From: Microbacterium luticocti DSM 19459
GTDB lineage: Bacteria > Actinomycetota > Actinomycetes > Actinomycetales > Microbacteriaceae
NCBI RefSeq assembly: GCF_000422405.1
Contig: NZ_AULS01000007.1
Location: 1-64,000 of the forward strand
DNA: 64,000 nucleotides
Direction: 5' to 3'
Below, piece after piece: positions 32,939-42,137 of the stretch; position 1 is the stretch's first letter, and every line of letters begins with the position of its first letter. Both the position numbers and the translations under genes were made by a program. Under the pieces are notes generated by a model, which did not search any database, had not been told where the DNA came from, and saw only the letters and a program-made list of their open reading frames with translations.

Positions 32939-33979
32939 ATGGTTGACTCCCACACGGTGCCCCACGAGGTCACCGAGGCGCTGCGGCAGGCGATGGATGC
33001 CGCGGGCATCACCGAGCACACCGACCTGATCGCCCGGATCCTGGCCACCGGCATCGGCCTGGGCATGGACGACACCGACCGCCTCGACCTGAAGATCAGC
33101 TCGGCCGCCCTCAACGAGATGCGCGCCGCGTTCGGACTGTTCGCGCCGTACCGGGACGTGCCCAAGGTCACCATCTTCGGGTCGGCGCGCACCCAGCCGG
33201 ACGACCCGCTGTACCGGCAGGCACGGGCGGCCGCGCACCGGCTGTCGGGCCGCGGCTGGATGGTGGTCACCGGCGCCGGCCCCGGCATCATGCAGGCCGC
33301 CGCCGAGGGCGCCGGGCCCGGGCGGTCGATCGGCGTGTCGATCCGGCTGCCGTTCGAAGAAAAGCCCAACGCCGTCGTCGCCGACGGCGGCAATCTGGTG
33401 TCGATGAAGTACTTCTTCACCCGCAAGCTCATGCTCATGAAGGAGTCGCACGGGTTCATCTGCGTGCCCGGCGGCTTCGGCACCCTGGACGAGATGTTCG
33501 AGCTGCTCACGCTGCAGCAGACCGGCAAGGCCGAGCCGATGCCGATCGTGCTGCTCGACGAGCCCGGCGGCACGTTCTGGGGCGGGCTGCGCCGGTTCGT
33601 CGACCAGCACCTGGTGCCGGCCGGCGTCATCGACGCCGACGACTTCGACCGGGTGCTGGTGACCGACTCGGTCGGTGCGGCCGTCGACCACGTGATCGCG
33701 TTCTGGCGCAACTACGACTCGCTGCGGTGGGTGCGCGACCGGCTGGTGCTGCGCATGCGCACCGGCCCCAGCGACGCCCAGCTGGCTGAGCTCAACGACC
33801 GGTTCGGGCACCTGCTGACGGCCGGCGCCATCGAACGCACCGCGCCGTTGCGCGACGAGCGCGAGGACGACGACCGCCTCGACCTGCAGCGCCTGGTCAT
33901 GCGGTTCAACCCGTTCCGGGTGGGGCAGCTGTACCGGGTGATCGGCGCGATCGACTCCTGGGCCGACGCACCGGGCTGA
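32939..33979 (+). CDS. LOG-family protein (nucleotide 5'-monophosphate nucleosidase type)
   Basis: A 346-residue protein of the LOG family, often misnamed lysine decarboxylase. The signature PGGFGTLDE lies at 177-185 and an upstream FGSARTQPDD plus TGAGPGIMQAAAEGA makes the Rossmann-like core. LOG enzymes hydrolyse the N-glycosidic bond of nucleoside monophosphates, including cytokinin precursors. N- and C-terminal extensions (about 70 and 90 residues) mark the long subfamily. The ATG at 32939 is chosen for the purine-rich GGGAAGGTGG before it. Confidence 0.88.
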   Translation: MVDSHTVPHEVTEALRQAMDAAGITEHTDLIARILATGIGLGMDDTDRLDLKISSAALNEMRAAFGLFAPYRDVPKVTIFGSARTQPDDPLYRQARAAAHRLSGRGWMVVTGAGPGIMQAAAEGAGPGRSIGVSIRLPFEEKPNAVVADGGNLVSMKYFFTRKLMLMKESHGFICVPGGFGTLDEMFELLTLQQTGKAEPMPIVLLDEPGGTFWGGLRRFVDQHLVPAGVIDADDFDRVLVTDSVGAAVDHVIAFWRNYDSLRWVRDRLVLRMRTGPSDAQLAELNDRFGHLLTAGAIERTAPLRDEREDDDRLDLQRLVMRFNPFRVGQLYRVIGAIDSWADAPG

Positions 33980-33997
33980 CCGGCGGGCCGCCTGACC

Positions 33998-34012
33998 TAT
34001 CATGGCCCGGTG
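33998..34012 (+). promoter_or_regulatory. Leaderless promoter of the DUF308-lipase gene
   Basis: TATCAT at 33998-34003 is followed by 6 nt and the GTG at 34010. No Shine-Dalgarno is present. Confidence 0.6.
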
Positions 34013-35842
34013 GCCGGGGAGCAGGTGTCGAGACGGTGGAGCGTGCTCCCTCGGCTGCTCGCCCAGGCGCCGCCCCGCGCCCGCATCGCCGTCGGCGTCG
34101 CGGTCGCCGTGCTGGGCGTGCTGATCGTCGCCCGCCCGCTCACCTCGCTGCTGCTGCTCGGCGTCTACGTCGGGGTGAGCGCGATCGTGTCGGGACTGCT
34201 CGAGCTGGTCACCCCGCCGCAGCGCAAACCCTGGTGGCAGCGGGTGCTGTCGGTGGCATGGATGCTGGCGGGCCTGGTCGTGCTCGTGTTCCTGGGCGCG
34301 AGCCTGAACCTGCTGCCCACGGTGCTGGCGATGCTGCTGCTGCTGGGCGGGATCGCCTCGCTCGCCGAGGCCGCCGCGTCGCCCGGTCGTCGGCTGCCGG
34401 TCAGCTCGCGCGTGCTGGCGGCCACCTGGGGCGGAGCGCAGATGGCCTTCGGCATCCTGTCGCTGACCTGGCCGAACGTGACCGTGCTCGTGGTCGCGGT
34501 GGTCTTCGGCGTGCGCACCCTGGTGTTCGGGCTCGTGCAGCTGGTGCGCGGCATCGTCACGCTCGCACGCCGGCCCGACCGCGGCGGGCGGGTGCGGCAT
34601 CCGCGCCCCCGGCGCCGCTGGCCCGCCGACGCGGGGCGCTACGCGCTGGCCGTGCTGCTGGTCGCGGTCACCGTCGCCGGCGGGTTCCTCAACGGCTGGC
34701 TGCAGGACGGCGCGCCCGTCGTCGACGCGTTCTACGACCCGCCGGCGCGGCTGCCCGACGGCCACGGTCAGGTGATCCGGTCCGACGACTACCACGGCAC
34801 GCTGCCGCCGGGTGCGCGGGTGCTGCGCATGCTCTACACGACCACCGACGAGTTCGGGGCGCAGGTGCCCGCCAGTGCCCTGGTGATCGTGCCCGACACC
34901 GATACCTGGCAGCCGCGCCCCGTGGTGCTGTGGAACCACGGCACCACCGGCGTCGCCCGCGGCTGCGCCCCCAGCCTGCGGGACGACACCGCCACCCGCT
35001 GGGCGATCCCGGCGCTGAACGACGCGCTCGCGCACGGCTGGGTCGTGGTCGCCCCGGACTACGCCGGGCAGGGCGCCCCCGGGGTCTTCCCGTACCTGAT
35101 CGGCGAGGGTGAGGCGCGGTCGGCGCTCGACGCGGTGCGCGCCGCCGCGCGTCTGCCCGGGGTGTGGCTCTCGGACGAGGTGGTGGTGTGGGGTCACTCC
35201 CAGGGCGGGCACGCGGCCCTGTGGGCGTCGCAGATCGCCCGACGGTACACGCCCGACCTGCACGTGCTGGGCACCGTCGCGCTCGCGCCGGCCGCCGAGC
35301 CGCTGTCGCTGGCACGCGATCTGACCAGCGGGTACGCGAGCGTGCAGCTGACCGTGCTGACCGCGTGGGTGCTGGTGCCGTACTCCGAGACCTACCCCGA
35401 CGTGCAGATCGCCGATTACGTGTCGCCGGGCACGCGGGCCGTGGTGCGCGAGCTTGCGCAGCGGTGTCCGAGCGAGCCGGGGCTGATCGTCTCTGTGGTG
35501 GCGGCGCTGGGCGTGTCGGAGCGACAGCCCCTGTACATCGGCGACCTGACCGCGGGCGCCCTCGGTCACCGGCTCGCGCAGAACGGGGTGCGCGGCACGT
35601 GGGACTCCCCGTTGCTCATCGCGTGGGGCGACCGCGACGAGGTCATCCCGCGCAGCCAGCAGACCGCGCTCGTGCGGCGGCTGTGCGCGGCCGGCAACGA
35701 TGCACAGGGCATCTCGTATCCGACCATGACCCACCAGCGCATCCTGCAGCCGGGTTCGCCGCTGCTGCCCAAGCTCGTCGACTGGACGGCGGGACTGTTC
35801 GCGCACCGGCCCGAGGACGGCTCGCACTGCCCGCGCGACTGA
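34010..35842 (+). CDS. DUF308 (HdeD-like) membrane domain fused to a secreted-type lipase
   Basis: A 610-residue two-part protein. Residues about 25-190 hold roughly six hydrophobic helices in repeated pairs (LLLLGVYVGVSAIVSGLLEL; LTWPNVTVLVVAVVFGVRTL), the pattern of DUF308/HdeD proteins. A further helix near 220 leads to an alpha/beta-hydrolase domain like the secretory lipase family. Its nucleophile is Ser397 (WGHSQGGHAA), with the acid near 543 (WGDRDEVIP) and His near 575 (MTHQRI). The hydrolase likely faces outward, tethered by the membrane part. Esterase or lipase activity on lipids is inferred. Confidence 0.87.
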   Translation: MAGEQVSRRWSVLPRLLAQAPPRARIAVGVAVAVLGVLIVARPLTSLLLLGVYVGVSAIVSGLLELVTPPQRKPWWQRVLSVAWMLAGLVVLVFLGASLNLLPTVLAMLLLLGGIASLAEAAASPGRRLPVSSRVLAATWGGAQMAFGILSLTWPNVTVLVVAVVFGVRTLVFGLVQLVRGIVTLARRPDRGGRVRHPRPRRRWPADAGRYALAVLLVAVTVAGGFLNGWLQDGAPVVDAFYDPPARLPDGHGQVIRSDDYHGTLPPGARVLRMLYTTTDEFGAQVPASALVIVPDTDTWQPRPVVLWNHGTTGVARGCAPSLRDDTATRWAIPALNDALAHGWVVVAPDYAGQGAPGVFPYLIGEGEARSALDAVRAAARLPGVWLSDEVVVWGHSQGGHAALWASQIARRYTPDLHVLGTVALAPAAEPLSLARDLTSGYASVQLTVLTAWVLVPYSETYPDVQIADYVSPGTRAVVRELAQRCPSEPGLIVSVVAALGVSERQPLYIGDLTAGALGHRLAQNGVRGTWDSPLLIAWGDRDEVIPRSQQTALVRRLCAAGNDAQGISYPTMTHQRILQPGSPLLPKLVDWTAGLFAHRPEDGSHCPRD

Positions 35843-35948
35843 GGCGCCGTCGGCGGGCACACAGCTTCACCGCCTGCGGCATCCGGTAACGTAGTGGGGA
35901 TGTCGGCGCGTACCCTCGCGCCGGTGAAAGCTGAAGAGGGAGGGCGCG

Positions 35949-36938
35949 ATGGACATCGATCTGGGTCTGCTGCGGACGGTCGAGCGCGAGAAGGAGATCC
36001 CCTTCGACGAGCTCGTGCACATCATCGAGCAGGCGATCCTGACCGCCTACGGCAAGCACACCTCCCCGACCGGCGCCGTGCCCGAGGGTGCCCGTGCGCA
36101 CCTGGACCGCAAGACCGGCCACGTCGGCGTGTTCGTTCCCGTGCACGACGAGGACGGCGCGGTCATCGGCGAAGAAGAGAGCACCCCCGAGGACTTCGGC
36201 CGCATCGCCGCGTTCGCCGCGAAGCAGGTGATCAGCCAGCGGCTGCGCGACATCGCCGACGACGCGGTGCTCGGTGAGTTCCGCGGCAAAGAGGGCGACA
36301 TCGTCGCCGGCATCGTGCAGCAGGGCCCGAACCCGCGCATGGTGCACGTCGACCTGGGCACCGTCGAGGCGATCCTGCCGCCCGAAGAGCAGGTGCCGGG
36401 CGAAGACTACGCCCACGGCACCCGCATGCGCGTGTACGTCACCAGCGTCGCCAAGGGTGCCAAGGGCCCGGCGATCACGGTGTCGCGCACCCACCCCGGG
36501 CTGGTGCGCAAGCTGTTCGCGCTCGAGGTGCCCGAGATCGCCTCGGGCGTGGTCGAGATCGTGTCGCTGGCCCGTGAGGCCGGGCACCGCACCAAGATCG
36601 CGGTGAAGGCGAACGACCCGTCGGTCAACGCCAAGGGCGCCTGCATCGGCGAGCTCGGCCGGCGGGTGCGCGCGGTGACCGAGGAACTGAACGGCGAGAA
36701 GATCGACATCGTCGACTACGACGGCGAGCTGGCACGTTTCGTCGCGAACGCGCTGTCGCCGGCGAAGGTCACCTCGAGTTTCGTGTTGGATGCAGCCACC
36801 AAGGCGGTGCGCGCGCTGGTGCCCGATTACCAGCTGTCGCTGGCCATCGGCAAGGAGGGGCAGAACGCGCGCCTGGCCGCCAAGCTGACCGGTGCGAAGA
36901 TCGACATCCAGCCCGACTCGATCATGGACGAGGGCTGA
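35949..36938 (+). CDS. nusA: Transcription termination/antitermination factor NusA
   Basis: A 329-residue NusA with an N-terminal RNA-polymerase-binding domain (first ~100 residues), an S1 domain (DIVAGIVQQG; VHVDLGTVEAILPPEEQVPGE) and two KH domains (IAVKANDPSVNAKGACIGELG; YQLSLAIGKEGQNARLAAKLTG). It tunes pausing and termination by RNA polymerase. The C-terminal acidic repeats of the E. coli protein are absent, as normal for actinobacteria. GAGGGAGGG precedes the ATG. It leads the nusA-ylxR-infB-rbfA operon. The rimP gene usually found directly upstream is missing. Confidence 0.97.
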   Translation: MDIDLGLLRTVEREKEIPFDELVHIIEQAILTAYGKHTSPTGAVPEGARAHLDRKTGHVGVFVPVHDEDGAVIGEEESTPEDFGRIAAFAAKQVISQRLRDIADDAVLGEFRGKEGDIVAGIVQQGPNPRMVHVDLGTVEAILPPEEQVPGEDYAHGTRMRVYVTSVAKGAKGPAITVSRTHPGLVRKLFALEVPEIASGVVEIVSLAREAGHRTKIAVKANDPSVNAKGACIGELGRRVRAVTEELNGEKIDIVDYDGELARFVANALSPAKVTSSFVLDAATKAVRALVPDYQLSLAIGKEGQNARLAAKLTGAKIDIQPDSIMDEG

Positions 36939-36977
36939 GCACGGCCGCGCCCGGCGCGGTGCGGCCGGGAGTGTAGA

Positions 36978-37229
36978 ATGGAACCTGTACGAACGTGCGT
37001 CGGATGCCGCCGACGTTCCCCTCGATCCGCGCTTCTGCGGGTCGTGGTCATCGATTCCCGCCTCGTCCCCGACGAACGCGCGGCGATGCCCGGCCGGGGA
37101 GCGTGGGTGCACGACACGCAGGCGTGCCTGGATGCCGCGGTGCGGCGCCGGGCCTTCGTACGAGCATTGCGTGTGTCAGGCCCGCTTGACACGCAGACCA
37201 TCGAACAGCGCACACAGCGAAAAGGCTGA
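36978..37229 (+). CDS. YlxR family RNA-binding protein (DUF448)
   Basis: An 83-residue protein beginning MEPVRTCVGCRRRSPRSALLR, the YlxR signature, with GRGAWVHDTQACLDAAVRRRAF later. YlxR is a small nucleic-acid-binding protein, almost always encoded between nusA and infB. In some bacteria it modulates RNase P or transcription. GGGAG at 36968-36972 serves the ATG. A TAGAAT overlaps the start codon and may be a secondary promoter. Confidence 0.92.
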   Translation: MEPVRTCVGCRRRSPRSALLRVVVIDSRLVPDERAAMPGRGAWVHDTQACLDAAVRRRAFVRALRVSGPLDTQTIEQRTQRKG

Positions 37230-37321
37230 ACGGCTATGGAAACAAAGTGAACGGCTCGAAATGAGACCCGTCACCGACTAACGGTCTGCCCTGCCTGGGG
37301 GAGACCTCAGACAGGAGAATT
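37230..37321 (+). promoter_or_regulatory. infB leader with two minimal ORFs
   Basis: This 92-nt gap is A-rich compared with its surroundings. It contains METK-stop (37236-37250) and MRPVTD-stop (37261-37281). A possible hairpin GGTCT...AGACC (about 37283-37306) follows, then the infB ribosome-binding site AGGAGA. The arrangement suggests a translated leader affecting infB, but no mechanism is shown. Confidence 0.4.
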
Positions 37322-40054
37322 GTGGCTAAACCACGCGTGCACGAGATCGCCTCCGAACTCGGCGTCGACAGCAAGGTCGCCCTGGCCAAGCTCAAAGAGC
37401 TCGGCGAGTTCGTGAAGAGCCCCTCGTCGACCATCGAACCGCCGGTGGCGCGCAAGCTGCGTGCCGCCCTCGAAGCGGACGGTGTCAAGCCCGCCGCCGA
37501 CGCGGCCGCGGCGCCCAAGCCCGCCGCCGTCCCGGTCGGCCGTCCCGGCCCCGTGCGTCCCGCGGCGCCCAAGGCCAAGACCTCGGCCAAGCCGGCGCCC
37601 GCCGCCAAGCAGGCTCCCGAGCCGGCGGCATCCGCCCCGGCGCCGGCTGCGCCGCAGGCCGAGACGAACACCCCGGCCGCACCGGCCGGCGGCCCCACCC
37701 CGGGTCCGCGCCCGGGCGGACCGCGCCCGGGCAACAACCCGTTCTCGTCGGCGCAGGGCATGGGCCAGCGCCCCGCCGGTCCGCGCCCGGGCAACAACCC
37801 GTTCGCGCCCGCGCAGGGCATGGGCCAGCGCCCGAGCCCCGGCAACATCCCGCGCCCGCAGGCGCCGCGGCCTCAGCCGCCGCGCCCCGGCTCGCCCCGT
37901 CCCGGCGCCCCGCGTCCGGGCGGCGCCCGCACCGGCGGCGGCGCGGGTCGGCCGGGTCGCCCCGGTGGCGGCGCACCGTTCCAGCAGCGCTCCGGCCGGC
38001 CCGGTGCCGGCGGGGGAGCAGGCGGCGGCGGGTTCGCCGGTCGCCCGGGCGGCGGCTTCGCCGGTCGTCCCGGTGGCGGTGGCCGTGGCCGCGGCCCCGG
38101 CGGCGGCACCGCAGGCGCGTTCGGCAAGGGCGGCGGCAAGAGCAAGCAGCGCAAGTCGAGGCGTGCCAAGCGGCAGGAATTCGAGATGCGGTCGGCGCCG
38201 GTCGTCGGCGGCGTCAACGTCCAGAAGGGCAACGGCGAGATCATCCGGTTGCGCCGCGGTGCGTCGATCGCCGACTTCGCCGACAAGCTCGAGGCGCTCA
38301 AGGGCTACACCGTGCAGCCGGGCACCCTGGTGACCATTCTGTTCAACCTGGGTGAGATGGCCACGGCGACCGAGTCGCTGGACGAGGCCACGTTCGAGGT
38401 GCTCGGCGAAGAGCTGGGCTACAAGGTGCAGATGGTCTCGCCCGAGGACGAGGACAAAGAGCTGCTCGAAGGCTTCGGTCTCGACCTCGAGGCGGAGCTC
38501 GCCGAAGAGGACGAGTCCGACCTGGAGATCCGGCCCCCGGTGGTCACCGTCATGGGCCACGTCGACCACGGCAAGACCCGTCTGCTGGACGCCATCCGGC
38601 AGACGAACGTGGTGGCGGGCGAGGCCGGCGGCATCACCCAGCACATCGGTGCCTACCAGATCTGGACCGAGCACGACGACATCGAGCGGGCGATCACCTT
38701 CATCGACACCCCGGGTCACGAGGCGTTCACCGCCATGCGTGCCCGTGGCGCGCAGGTGACCGACATCGCGATCCTCGTGGTCGCCGCCGACGACGGCATC
38801 ATGCCGCAGACGGTCGAGGCCCTCAACCACGCCCAGGCCGCCGGTGTGCCGATCGTGGTCGCGGTGAACAAGATCGACAAGCCCGACGCCAACCCGGCCA
38901 AGGTGCGCCAGCAGCTCACCGAGTACGGTCTGGTCGCCGAGGAGTACGGCGGCGACGTCATGTTCGTCGACGTCTCGGCGCGCGAGAACATCGGCATCCA
39001 GGAGCTGCTGGATGCGGTGCTGCTGACCGCCGATGCCGGGCTCGACCTGCGGGCCAACCCGAACAAGCCGGCGCGTGGTGTCGCGATCGAGGCCAAGCTC
39101 GACAAGGGCCGCGGGTCGGTCGCCACCGTGCTGATCCAGTCCGGCACGCTGCGTGTGGGTGACGCGATCGTCGCGGGCACCGCCTACGGCCGGGTGCGGG
39201 CGATGGTCGACGAGAACGGCGATGCGGTCGACGAGGCCGCGCCGTCACGCCCGGTGCAGGTGCAGGGTCTGAACTCGGTGCCCCGTGCCGGTGACACGTT
39301 CATCGTCACCGACGAAGACCGCACCGCCCGCCAGATCGCCGAGAAGCGCGAGGCCGCCGAGCGCAACGCACAGCTGGCCAAGGCCCGCAAGCGCATCTCG
39401 CTCGAGGACTTCACCAAGGCGCTGCAGGAGGGCAAGGTCGAGTCGCTCAACCTCATCATCAAGGGTGACGTGTCCGGTGCCGTCGAGGCGCTGGAGGAGT
39501 CGCTGCTGAAGATCGAGGTCGACGACTCGGTGCAGTTGCGCATCCTGCACCGCGGTGTGGGTGCCATCACCGAGTCGGACGTGGACCTGGCGACGATCGA
39601 CAACGCGATCATCGTCGGCTTCAACGTGCGGCCCGACCAGAAGGCGCGCGCCCGCGCCCAGCGCGAGGGCGTCGACATCCGGTTCTACTCGGTGATCTAC
39701 GCGGCCCTCGAAGACATCGAGAACTCGCTCAAGGGCATGCTCAAGCCCGAGTACGAAGAGGTGCAGTCCGGCGTCGCCGAGATCCGCGAGGTGTTCCGCT
39801 CCTCGAAGTTCGGCAACATCGCCGGTGTGCTGGTGCGCTCGGGCACGATCACCCGCAACGCGAAGGCCCGCGTCATCCGCGACGGCGTGGTCGTCGCCGA
39901 CGGGCTGGCCATCGAGTCGCTGCGCCGGTTCAAGGACGATGTCACCGAGGTCCGCGAAGGCTACGAGGCCGGTATCGGCCTGGGCAAGTTCAACGACATC
40001 CAGATCGGTGACGAGATCGAGACCACCGAGATGGTGGAAAAGCCCCGCGGTTGA
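37322..40054 (+). CDS. infB: Translation initiation factor IF-2
   Basis: A 910-residue GTPase that brings initiator tRNA to the ribosome. The N-terminus [19 protein letters not shown] is the IF2N domain, followed by a long Pro/Ala/Gly/Arg-rich linker (about 60-280) with repeated RPGNNPF and FAGRPGGG units. The GTP-binding motifs are GHVDHGKT (412-419), DTPGHEAF and NKID. Domains II-IV follow with [22 protein letters not shown] and [11 protein letters not shown]. It starts at GTG with AGGAGA upstream. A 57-bp gap with a strong hairpin separates it from rbfA. Confidence 0.98.
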   Translation: MAKPRVHEIASELGVDSKVALAKLKELGEFVKSPSSTIEPPVARKLRAALEADGVKPAADAAAAPKPAAVPVGRPGPVRPAAPKAKTSAKPAPAAKQAPEPAASAPAPAAPQAETNTPAAPAGGPTPGPRPGGPRPGNNPFSSAQGMGQRPAGPRPGNNPFAPAQGMGQRPSPGNIPRPQAPRPQPPRPGSPRPGAPRPGGARTGGGAGRPGRPGGGAPFQQRSGRPGAGGGAGGGGFAGRPGGGFAGRPGGGGRGRGPGGGTAGAFGKGGGKSKQRKSRRAKRQEFEMRSAPVVGGVNVQKGNGEIIRLRRGASIADFADKLEALKGYTVQPGTLVTILFNLGEMATATESLDEATFEVLGEELGYKVQMVSPEDEDKELLEGFGLDLEAELAEEDESDLEIRPPVVTVMGHVDHGKTRLLDAIRQTNVVAGEAGGITQHIGAYQIWTEHDDIERAITFIDTPGHEAFTAMRARGAQVTDIAILVVAADDGIMPQTVEALNHAQAAGVPIVVAVNKIDKPDANPAKVRQQLTEYGLVAEEYGGDVMFVDVSARENIGIQELLDAVLLTADAGLDLRANPNKPARGVAIEAKLDKGRGSVATVLIQSGTLRVGDAIVAGTAYGRVRAMVDENGDAVDEAAPSRPVQVQGLNSVPRAGDTFIVTDEDRTARQIAEKREAAERNAQLAKARKRISLEDFTKALQEGKVESLNLIIKGDVSGAVEALEESLLKIEVDDSVQLRILHRGVGAITESDVDLATIDNAIIVGFNVRPDQKARARAQREGVDIRFYSVIYAALEDIENSLKGMLKPEYEEVQSGVAEIREVFRSSKFGNIAGVLVRSGTITRNAKARVIRDGVVVADGLAIESLRRFKDDVTEVREGYEAGIGLGKFNDIQIGDEIETTEMVEKPRG

Positions 40055-40060
40055 GTCCGC

Positions 40061-40094
40061 CTCGCGGGGGATGCCTTCGGGCGTCCCCCGCGAG
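40061..40094 (+). terminator. Hairpin between infB and rbfA
   Basis: Perfect 11-bp arms CTCGCGGGGGA (40061-40071) and TCCCCCGCGAG (40084-40094) with a 12-nt loop, flanked by GTCCGC on both sides. No T-run follows. It may act as a partial terminator or RNA-processing/stability site inside the operon. Confidence 0.6.
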
Positions 40095-40111
40095 TCCGCT
40101 GAGGAGTAATC

Positions 40112-40546
40112 ATGTCTACAGAGCGACAGGCACGCCTGGCCGACCGCATCCGCGTGCTCATCGCGCAGCGGCTCGAGAAGGGGCTGCGCGACCCGCGGCT
40201 CGGGTTCGTCACGATCACCGATGTGCGGGTGACCGGTGACCTGCAGCACGCGTCGGTGTTCTACACCGTGCTCGGCGACGAGAAGGAGCGGCAGGACACC
40301 GCCGACGCGTTGCGGGCGGCGACCGGGATGCTGCGCAGCGAGGTGGGCCGTCAGCTCCAGGTGCGGCTGACCCCGACACTGGAGTTCATCCCCGACGCGA
40401 TCCCCGAGAACGCCGGTCACATCGAGGACCTGTTGCGCGAGGCGCGGGAGCGCGACGAGGCGGTGGCAGGCCTGGCCGCCGGCGCCGCGTACGCCGGCGA
40501 GCCCGACCCCTACCTCAAGCCCCGCGAACTCGACGAGGCCGAGTAG
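40112..40546 (+). CDS. rbfA: Ribosome-binding factor A
   Basis: A 144-residue KH-fold protein needed for late maturation of the 30S subunit and 16S rRNA 5' end. Family features are the start RQARLADRIRVLIAQRLEKG, the LGFVTITDVRVTGDLQHASVFY segment and LTPTLEFIPDAIPENAGHIE. A GAGGAG ribosome-binding site precedes the ATG. The position after infB is standard. Confidence 0.95.
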   Translation: MSTERQARLADRIRVLIAQRLEKGLRDPRLGFVTITDVRVTGDLQHASVFYTVLGDEKERQDTADALRAATGMLRSEVGRQLQVRLTPTLEFIPDAIPENAGHIEDLLREARERDEAVAGLAAGAAYAGEPDPYLKPRELDEAE

Positions 40547-40562
40547 TCAGAAACCGCTGCCG

Positions 40563-41447
40563 TCAGCGGGGCAGGTGCAGCAGCCCGTCGGATGCCTCGA
40601 CCAGACCGTCGGCGACCAGCGAGTCGATCGCGCGGTCGCGCTGGGCCGCATCGGGCCAGCCGGCGATCACATCGTCCTGCGCGAGCGCGTGGCCCGCGGC
40701 ATCCCGCAACGCCCTCAGCACCGCCCCGCGCGCCTGCCGGTCGCTGCCCTCGTAGCGGGCCTGCCGCCGCCGGGTGTCGCCGGTGTCGGGGTACCCGGCC
40801 ACCCGCCACGCGCACGCATGCGCGATCGGGCATATGTCGCAGCGGGGCGTGCGCGCGGTGCAGACGACGGCGCCCAGCTCCATGGTGGCCGCGTTCAGCA
40901 CGGCCGCGTCGGCGTCGTCCGCCGGAAGGAGCGCCGCCATCGCGTCGAGGTCGCGCGGCGACGGCGGGCCGGGCTGCGAACGTCCGGCGACGGCGCGGGC
41001 CAGCACCCGCCGGGTGTTGGTGTCGACGACGGGATGCCGCTGCCCGTACGCGAACACGGCGACCGCCCGTGCGGTGTAGGGGCCGATGCCGCTCAGCTCC
41101 AGCAGGGCATCGACGTCGGCCGGCACGATGCCGTCGTGCCGGTCGCGGATCTCGACGGCCGCGCGGTGCAGCCACAGCGCGCGGCGCGGATAGCCCAGGT
41201 TCGCCCACTGCCGCACCGCGGCCGCGGGCGGCTCGGCGGCCAGATCCGCGGGCGTCGGCCACCGGGTCAGCCACGCGTCCAGAGGCCCGATGACGCGCGT
41301 GGCGGGCGTCTGCTGCAGCATGAACTCGCTGACCAGTACACCCCAGCCGCCATAACGGGAGTGGAAACCGGCCCGCCGCCACGGCAGGTCGCGGGCGTTC
41401 TCGCGGTACCACGCGATCAGCGGCCGGGCGAGGTCGGGGACGGTCAC
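40563..41447 (-). CDS. mutY: A/G-specific adenine DNA glycosylase (MutY type)
   Basis: A 294-residue HhH-GPD glycosylase that removes adenine mispaired with 8-oxoguanine. The catalytic Glu is in SEFMLQQTPATRV, the helix-hairpin-helix is LSGIGPYTARAV, and the catalytic Asp lies in VVDTNTRRVLAR. The iron-sulfur loop has spacing C-x6-C-x2-C-x5-C (CTARTPRCDICPIAHAC). The C-terminal NUDIX-like domain that recognises 8-oxoG in longer MutY is reduced to about 80 residues. The GTG at 41447 lies 7 nt after TAGGGT on the minus strand. It is convergent with rbfA. Confidence 0.93.
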   Translation of the reverse strand: MTVPDLARPLIAWYRENARDLPWRRAGFHSRYGGWGVLVSEFMLQQTPATRVIGPLDAWLTRWPTPADLAAEPPAAAVRQWANLGYPRRALWLHRAAVEIRDRHDGIVPADVDALLELSGIGPYTARAVAVFAYGQRHPVVDTNTRRVLARAVAGRSQPGPPSPRDLDAMAALLPADDADAAVLNAATMELGAVVCTARTPRCDICPIAHACAWRVAGYPDTGDTRRRQARYEGSDRQARGAVLRALRDAAGHALAQDDVIAGWPDAAQRDRAIDSLVADGLVEASDGLLHLPR

Positions 41448-41489
41448 GGCGTCCACCCTATGCGGCCGGTGTCGTGCCCGGGCGCACAA

Positions 41490-41504
41490 TAGGCTGGAGG
41501 CATG
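41490..41504 (+). promoter_or_regulatory. Leaderless promoter of the kinase-like gene
   Basis: TAGGCT at 41490-41495 then 6 nt then ATG 41502. It is identical in box and spacing to the dxr and ispG promoters. The mutY promoter points the other way in the same 54-bp gap. Confidence 0.7.
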
Positions 41505-42137
41505 CGCCTGCCGATCACGCCCGCGAACACGCTGCTGCGTGAGCTGCGCGCACAGCTGCGGCAGCACCAGCCGGCGGGGCGTGTGCTCGTCGCCGTCGAC
41601 GCACTGCCCGTGGTGCACACCGCGGCGTTCGCCGACGCGTTCGCGGCGATCATCGGCGAGGACGGTGCGGCGGTGTTCCGCGCCCATGCCGACGACTTTC
41701 TGCTGCCGCGCGCCGACCGGGCGGGCACCGAGCAGGCGCCGGGATGGTTCGACGAGGAGACCTTCCGTCGCGTGCTGATCGACCCGTTCCGCAGCGGCGT
41801 GCACACCTCGGCGACCACCGGGTTCCAGCTGCAGGGGTGGGACGCACGACGCGACCAACCGGCCGAGGCGCGCTGGGTCACCGCCCCCGACGACGCCGTG
41901 CTCGTGGTGGACGGCCCGTTCCTGAACAGCCCGCAGCTGCGCGGCATCTGGCACTTCTCGGTCTGGCTCGAATGCTCCGACGCGGTGCTCGCCGCCCTGC
42001 CCGGCCGCTCGATCGACACACCGTACACCCGTGTCGAACTGGCGTATCTGCGCGAGCAGCCGGTGGCGCGCGCCTCGGCGCTGGTCGACGTGTCCGACCC
42101 GGCCCGGCCCGTCCAGGTCTTCCGGGACTCCTGCTGA
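41502..42137 (+). CDS. Uridine-kinase-like protein lacking a P-loop
   Basis: A 211-residue protein whose layout resembles actinobacterial uridine kinase/NTPase proteins: an opening LLRELRAQLRQ, then VLVAVDALPVVHTAAFADAFA where a GxxxxGK(T/S) Walker A is expected, then DDFLLPR, a DWxxFDEETF-like GWFDEETFRRVLIDP, and VLVVDGPFLNSPQLRGIWHF. The Gly-Lys of the P-loop is gone, while FAD after it is kept, so ATP binding is doubtful. The protein may be an inactive or repurposed member. Its stop overlaps the truB start (TGATG), so the two are coupled. Confidence 0.7.
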   Translation: MRLPITPANTLLRELRAQLRQHQPAGRVLVAVDALPVVHTAAFADAFAAIIGEDGAAVFRAHADDFLLPRADRAGTEQAPGWFDEETFRRVLIDPFRSGVHTSATTGFQLQGWDARRDQPAEARWVTAPDDAVLVVDGPFLNSPQLRGIWHFSVWLECSDAVLAALPGRSIDTPYTRVELAYLREQPVARASALVDVSDPARPVQVFRDSC

